Shown: piece after piece, positions 60,619 to 64,000 of the stretch
How the letters are laid out: each line of letters opens with the position of its first letter
Position numbering within the stretch: the first letter of the stretch is position 1
IMG/VR virus record: IMGVR_UViG_3300020191_000005
Span: 1 to 64,000 of that record
Length of the DNA stretch: 64,000 bases
Strand: one strand, 5' to 3'
Source of the DNA: a virus
Notes under the pieces: model-generated
Seen by the model: the letters and a program-made list of their open reading frames with translations, nothing else
Told to the model about the DNA's origin: nothing
Databases searched by the model: none
Program-made: the position numbers and the translations under genes

Positions 60619-61177
60619 ATGCTATAGTAGTTCGAACAACGTTTTTACTACTAGGCATTACTGCATGTTTTAAGTAAGAAGGGAAAAGTAATAACTTGCC
60701 CTTTATAGGTTGGAATTCGAATTGTCGGCGGCCGTACTGTGAGTTTTCGTTATGTGCATATTCAACATATGGATTAGGATTTCTAAAACATAACCCACCA
60801 GCGTTTTCATTAGCTCTTACCCAATACACTCCTGATATCTTATTCATACCATGTTCGTGTTCAGTATGTATATCGCCTTCGTGATAGTCTTGTGTCCACC
60901 AAGTGTATTGATTAACGTCATGTAAATGTTTAATACTAGATTGTTGTTGAAATCTATTAACACAATCTTGTATCTCACCAAATAATTCAGGCACATCGTT
61001 GATTAGATGTACTACTTTTTTATCTTCAAAGTAATCAGTAGCGTGGGGAGCATTGTTATCAGGTCTTGGAATTAAAGACAGTCTTGGCACTACAAACTGT
61101 TCAACTTCATTTGCAATGCGTTCTGGAACACTATGTTCCAATATAGGAATAGAAAATAATTCTCTAAAGACTGACAT
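60602..61177 (-). CDS. 2OG-Fe(II) oxygenase-like protein (1)
   Basis: A 191-aa protein. DYHEGDIHTEHEHGMNKISG followed by VYWVRANENAGGLCFRNPNP, then KGKLLLFPSYLKHAVMPSSK and VVRTTIAFNV, matches small phage/bacterial 2-oxoglutarate oxygenases, in which an HxE/D...H triad binds iron and the Arg in RTTIAFN binds 2-oxoglutarate. They hydroxylate proteins, bases or sugars. It is the last gene of the sugar operon and overlaps the upstream gene by 14 nt. Confidence 0.85.
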   Translation of the reverse strand: MSVFRELFSIPILEHSVPERIANEVEQFVVPRLSLIPRPDNNAPHATDYFEDKKVVHLINDVPELFGEIQDCVNRFQQQSSIKHLHDVNQYTWWTQDYHEGDIHTEHEHGMNKISGVYWVRANENAGGLCFRNPNPYVEYAHNENSQYGRRQFEFQPIKGKLLLFPSYLKHAVMPSSKNVVRTTIAFNVVR

Positions 61178-61751
61178 AGTAATTAAGTTTATTACCTATT
61201 TCTTGTAACACAGTTTCTCTAGGTTGTATATTAAATGCAATAGTAATACGAGGATCATCTTGTTCCCAATCACTAGTCATATGTTCAACGCCTTTGCTAT
61301 TAGTAATAACTAATTGACCATTTTTGTTTTCAACGCTAGTAATTTCTTCTTCGCCTATATTGCGATATAATGTTTGTGAAGGCTCACTGTGTACACCTAA
61401 GTATCCGTGGAAACAATTATCATTATCTCCGTATTCATGACCGTGCCATTCTAGTGTACGACCTTTATTAGGCCAATAGTTTAACCAACCAACGATCCAA
61501 TATTCTAAACTAGTGTCATGCTCGATGTTTTTAAATTCTTCTCTTATTGAACGTTGTAGTTCAAACATCCCAGGCATAATACTTGTAAATAAATTATAAT
61601 ACTGACTTACTGCGGTAGGTATTGAAGTATGTTGTGTTTCAAGACTTAGGTTAGGTATTGCAATTTCGTTTATAATTTGTTGATAAACAAAACTGCAATT
61701 ATGTTTTAACTGAGATAAATTTAAATCTAAATTAGCCTTGTGGATTTGCAT
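61164..61751 (-). CDS. 2OG-Fe(II) oxygenase-like protein (2)
   Basis: A 195-aa protein. The C-terminal half has EWHGHEYGDNDNCFHGYLGV, SEPSQTLYR, NGQLVITNSKGVEHMTSDWE and DDPRITIAFNIQP, the same H...H...RxTIAFN framework as the next gene, so it is a divergent paralogue or a related fold. The N-terminal part is helical. It overlaps its neighbours (20 nt upstream, 14 nt downstream), so it is made with them. Substrate unknown. Confidence 0.7.
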   Translation of the reverse strand: MQIHKANLDLNLSQLKHNCSFVYQQIINEIAIPNLSLETQHTSIPTAVSQYYNLFTSIMPGMFELQRSIREEFKNIEHDTSLEYWIVGWLNYWPNKGRTLEWHGHEYGDNDNCFHGYLGVHSEPSQTLYRNIGEEEITSVENKNGQLVITNSKGVEHMTSDWEQDDPRITIAFNIQPRETVLQEIGNKLNYYVSL

Positions 61752-62145
61752 CTGAAGTAGCCTCTGGTTGTACTATAACACCTTGACTATCACCTGGAAT
61801 AATTCTAAAATTATCTTCAATAGAATCGGGTGTACTTACTTCAGTAATACTACTACCCGCTTCAAGTGCTTCTAATTGGTGCGGCATCAATGGTGGATTT
61901 CTCCATGTGTCTCCTGGACCTAAAATCTTTTCCATAACTGTAGCTGTTTGCGTATCAATATAACGCAATTTAAATGATCCAGCATTTACAAACCATGATT
62001 CATCTTTTTCTTTATGAAAGTGCATACTAAACTTTGCACCAACCTTTTCAAAAACCATAATTTTTCCACAATATAAATCATTGGTTGCCCAAATTAATTC
62101 ATATCCCCAACCTTTATCTACTTTACCACTATGTCTTGCTGGCAT
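61732..62145 (-). CDS. Cupin-fold protein (mannose-6-P isomerase-like)
   Basis: A 137-aa cupin. GWGYELIWATNDLYCGKIMV, KFSMHFHKEKDESWFVNAGS and GDTWRNPPLMPHQLEALEAG hold the two cupin motifs (G..HxHxxxxE and GDxxxxPxxxxHxxxA). This single-domain form is close to the C-terminal domain of bifunctional mannose-6-P isomerase/GDP-mannose pyrophosphorylases and to other sugar isomerase or binding cupins. The extended C-terminus (VSTPDSIEDNFRII) is also seen in sugar-metabolism cupins. Overlaps hldD by 17 nt. Confidence 0.8.
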   Translation of the reverse strand: MPARHSGKVDKGWGYELIWATNDLYCGKIMVFEKVGAKFSMHFHKEKDESWFVNAGSFKLRYIDTQTATVMEKILGPGDTWRNPPLMPHQLEALEAGSSITEVSTPDSIEDNFRIIPGDSQGVIVQPEATSDANPQG

Positions 62146-62947
62146 TTACATACTCCTCAATTGTTCTAAAATTATGAACACCTATACTATTAATTAACTT
62201 GTTATTGTCTGAACAGGTGTAATACTGGTATTGTCCTTTAAGCTCTTCTGGCATAGGAATTTCTTCAATTTTAGCATTATACTTTTTGGCATACAGTTCA
62301 GCAATATCCATAAATGAACGAGGTGTACCTGTACCAACATTCCATATATCTGTATTGTCAACATCAATAAACTTTTCGATAATTTCACATACATCGCCAA
62401 CATGAATAAAATCTCTTTCAATTTTATCACTGCCTTCAAACACTTTGATAACTCCTGTTTCTTTGGCTTGTTTTTCAAACTTGCCAAATACACTTTGTTG
62501 GTCACCTTTGTGTTCTTCACCTGGTCCATATACATTAAAGAATCTAAAACCTTGTACATTAATCATAAACTCTGGAACTTGCATTACAAATCTATCAAAC
62601 AAATATTTGCTCCATGCATATGCACTCTGTGGTTGTAGTTTAGAATTTTCTACAAACGTATCACCATATACACCAGCAGTACTAGCATACATCATTGATG
62701 TTCCTTTTTGATCACATAGTTGTAACAAACGCATTGAAAACTCATAGTTTTGTTCCATAATTTTTTCAATGTCTCGTTCAGTAGTGCTACTAATAGCACC
62801 TAAATGGATTACCCTATCATATGGTTCAGGATCAGGAATAACATTAGGCTTCCATTCAAACCCTTCAACATTGTGTCCTTTATGTTGTAAGTACGATCCA
62901 AGATGTTTACCAATAAAACCTTCATGTCCTGTAATTAAAATATTCAT
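62129..62947 (-). CDS. hldD: ADP-glycero-manno-heptose 6-epimerase (HldD-like)
   Basis: A 272-aa extended short-chain dehydrogenase. NAD-binding GHEGFIGKHL at the start, YAWSK (YxxxK catalytic pair) mid-way, FRFFNVYGPGEEHKG, FEGSDKIERDFIHVGDV and the specific C-terminal EEIPMPEELKGQYQYYTCSD, which parallels the IEYIPFPDKLKGRYQ end of E. coli HldD. HldD converts ADP-D-glycero- to ADP-L-glycero-manno-heptose, the donor for LPS core. It overlaps hldE by 4 nt, as a bona fide pathway pair. Confidence 0.9.
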   Translation of the reverse strand: MNILITGHEGFIGKHLGSYLQHKGHNVEGFEWKPNVIPDPEPYDRVIHLGAISSTTERDIEKIMEQNYEFSMRLLQLCDQKGTSMMYASTAGVYGDTFVENSKLQPQSAYAWSKYLFDRFVMQVPEFMINVQGFRFFNVYGPGEEHKGDQQSVFGKFEKQAKETGVIKVFEGSDKIERDFIHVGDVCEIIEKFIDVDNTDIWNVGTGTPRSFMDIAELYAKKYNAKIEEIPMPEELKGQYQYYTCSDNNKLINSIGVHNFRTIEEYVNASKT

Positions 62948-64000
62948 TCTGCAACCTCGTTCATTTTGTCTATAAGTTTAGTTGTACTCGCACCGGCAAT
63001 AGTTGGAAATATAACTACATCAGCTAAATGGTTTCCTACTACTGTGTCAACTGTATAATCTCCGCCTTTAACAATTATATTGGGCAAGACATTTTGTAAA
63101 GTTTCTAATGGAGTATCTTCATCAAATATAATTACCTCATCAATAAACCCTAATTCTAACAAAGCGGCTTTACGGGTTTGTTCATCGTTAATGGGTCTAG
63201 TTTCGCCTTTTAAACGCTTTACACTTGCATCGCTATTAATGCCCACCACGAGGCGCTTTCCAAGCGTGTGTGCGTGTCTTAGTAGCTTTAAATGGCCTAT
63301 ATGTAGTATATCAAACACTCCGTTAGTCCATACAATTCCAGTTGATAAATCGTTTTTGGTTACAACAGCAACACCACGTTTTTCAACAATACGTGCCGCC
63401 CCATAACATGCTAATTTACATGATTCAACTACATCTCTTCCTTGTTCAATACCATATGCAATGATAGCAAGTACAGTATCACCAGCACCTGTTACGTCAG
63501 CAACTTCTCTCACTTCTTCTTTACAATGCCAACTTTCTTGTGCATTAATTATATGCATACCGTTAGCACCATCAGTTACAACAAGCCATTCCCAACCATA
63601 TGTTTGCAAATTTTGTTGAGCATCTCTAATATCAAATTCGCCAAACCATTCTACATATTCTTTCATGTTTGGTTTAACCAGGTACGCATTTGTGTAATAA
63701 CTAGGATGTTGTTTAGGATCTACTAAAACTTTGCATTTACGTTTTAATAGTTTTTCTACTGTTTGCTCACGTACTGTACCTTTTGCATAATCACTTACAC
63801 AAACAATATCGTCAGCAGTTAGTGAATCAAGTAGTCTATGTAAACTACTTGTACCTATATATGTTTCTTCACGGTCCCAACGCATAATGTGTTGCCCACC
63901 TTGTCCAACTAGTCTAGTTTTAGTTGTTGTGACAGCATGATCAGATGCAATGTTTGCTTCAATTTTTGTGTTACCAATCATTTCAAGTAGTTTATATCCG
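62944..64000 (-). CDS. hldE: Bifunctional heptose kinase/adenylyltransferase HldE (5' end beyond window)
   Basis: At least 351 codons visible; the frame has no start before the window edge. The kinase part shows VSDYAKG, VDPKQ, KPNMKEYVEWFGE and the PfkB signature DVTGAGDTVL; the second domain shows TNGVFDILHIGHLKLLRHAH (HxGH nucleotidyltransferase), GINSDASVKRLKGETRPIND and VKGGDYT. HldE phosphorylates heptose-7-phosphate and transfers AMP to heptose-1-phosphate, giving ADP-heptose. An ATG at 63981 is in frame but lies inside the expected kinase domain, so about 120 N-terminal residues are outside the window. It heads the five-gene overlapping operon. Confidence 0.92.
   Translation of the reverse strand, partial: GYKLLEMIGNTKIEANIASDHAVTTTKTRLVGQGGQHIMRWDREETYIGTSSLHRLLDSLTADDIVCVSDYAKGTVREQTVEKLLKRKCKVLVDPKQHPSYYTNAYLVKPNMKEYVEWFGEFDIRDAQQNLQTYGWEWLVVTDGANGMHIINAQESWHCKEEVREVADVTGAGDTVLAIIAYGIEQGRDVVESCKLACYGAARIVEKRGVAVVTKNDLSTGIVWTNGVFDILHIGHLKLLRHAHTLGKRLVVGINSDASVKRLKGETRPINDEQTRKAALLELGFIDEVIIFDEDTPLETLQNVLPNIIVKGGDYTVDTVVGNHLADVVIFPTIAGASTTKLIDKMNEVAE

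Noticed and set aside
1-64000. CRISPR arrays, insertion sequences, integrase and attachment sites
   Set aside because: No spaced direct repeats of CRISPR type, no transposase or integrase motif was seen; the tandem repeats present are within coding regions of tail or core proteins.
1-64000. Cyanophage origin
   Set aside because: The structural genes resemble cyanophage ones, but no photosynthesis-related gene is present and PqqA, PiT, heptose genes fit a heterotrophic host better; left open because the rest of the genome is not visible.

Overview
The window reads as part of the genome of a marine T4-like tailed phage (contractile-tail myovirus). Directly visible are T4-type late genes in the T4-like order: portal gp20, two intervening genes, an acidic core protein, prohead protease gp21, scaffold gp22 and major capsid protein gp23. 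Baseplate proteins (gp53, a gp48/gp54-type protein, gp26), the late sigma factor gp55 and the gp46/gp47 recombination nuclease are also present. The AT-rich bias and the set of huge repeat-built tail proteins resemble T4-like cyanophages and pelagiphages. No photosynthesis gene is present, and the accessory genes (a PqqA precursor peptide, TusE/DsrC, a PiT phosphate permease, cold-shock protein, heptose synthesis) point to a heterotrophic, Gram-negative, probably proteobacterial host. The host assignment is inference.

Layout: 1-1249 (minus) baseplate genes; 1331-5679 (plus) gp55, gp47, gp46, a small protein and a GIY-YIG nuclease; 5680-6219 non-coding and rich in hairpins; 6220-6402 (minus) a small gene; 6467-9149 two proteins with N-termini like capsid-targeted internal proteins; 9156-10246 (minus) gp26 and a small downstream gene; 10323-12968 a tape-measure-like protein; 12970-19574 the head module ending in gp23 and a strong terminator; 19632-23460 an accessory island; 23555-46351 and 50139-60605 tail/fibre structural genes, including proteins of 1774, 2040 and 2569 aa and three very cysteine-rich paralogues; 46409-50038 glycosyltransferase, SGNH-hydrolase-like and carbamoyltransferase genes; 60602-64000 (minus) an overlapping sugar operon (two 2OG-Fe(II) oxygenase-like proteins, a cupin, HldD, and HldE running off the window).

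Regulation can be read in the DNA. gp55 and gp47 have host-type sigma-70 promoters (TTGACT/TATAAT and TTGACA/TACAAT, both with 17-bp spacers). Late operons carry a T4-like late -10 box, nATAAATA or CTAAATAC. In the island downstream of gp23 nearly every gene is an independent cassette bounded by an intrinsic terminator and a late promoter, often fused as T-run + (A)TGACTAAATAC. The PiT permease is preceded by an almost perfect Pho box.

The most unusual items are: a 24-codon phage pqqA (19722-19796); the Pho-box/PiT transporter; a TusE-type sulfur-relay gene in a segment flanked by 18-bp direct repeats; the 25-27-cysteine tail proteins alternating with tail-assembly-chaperone-like partners; two unexplained structured non-coding regions and one candidate small RNA; and an ADP-heptose/carbamoyl/glycosyl modification gene set. 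All family calls come from reading motifs; no database search was possible.
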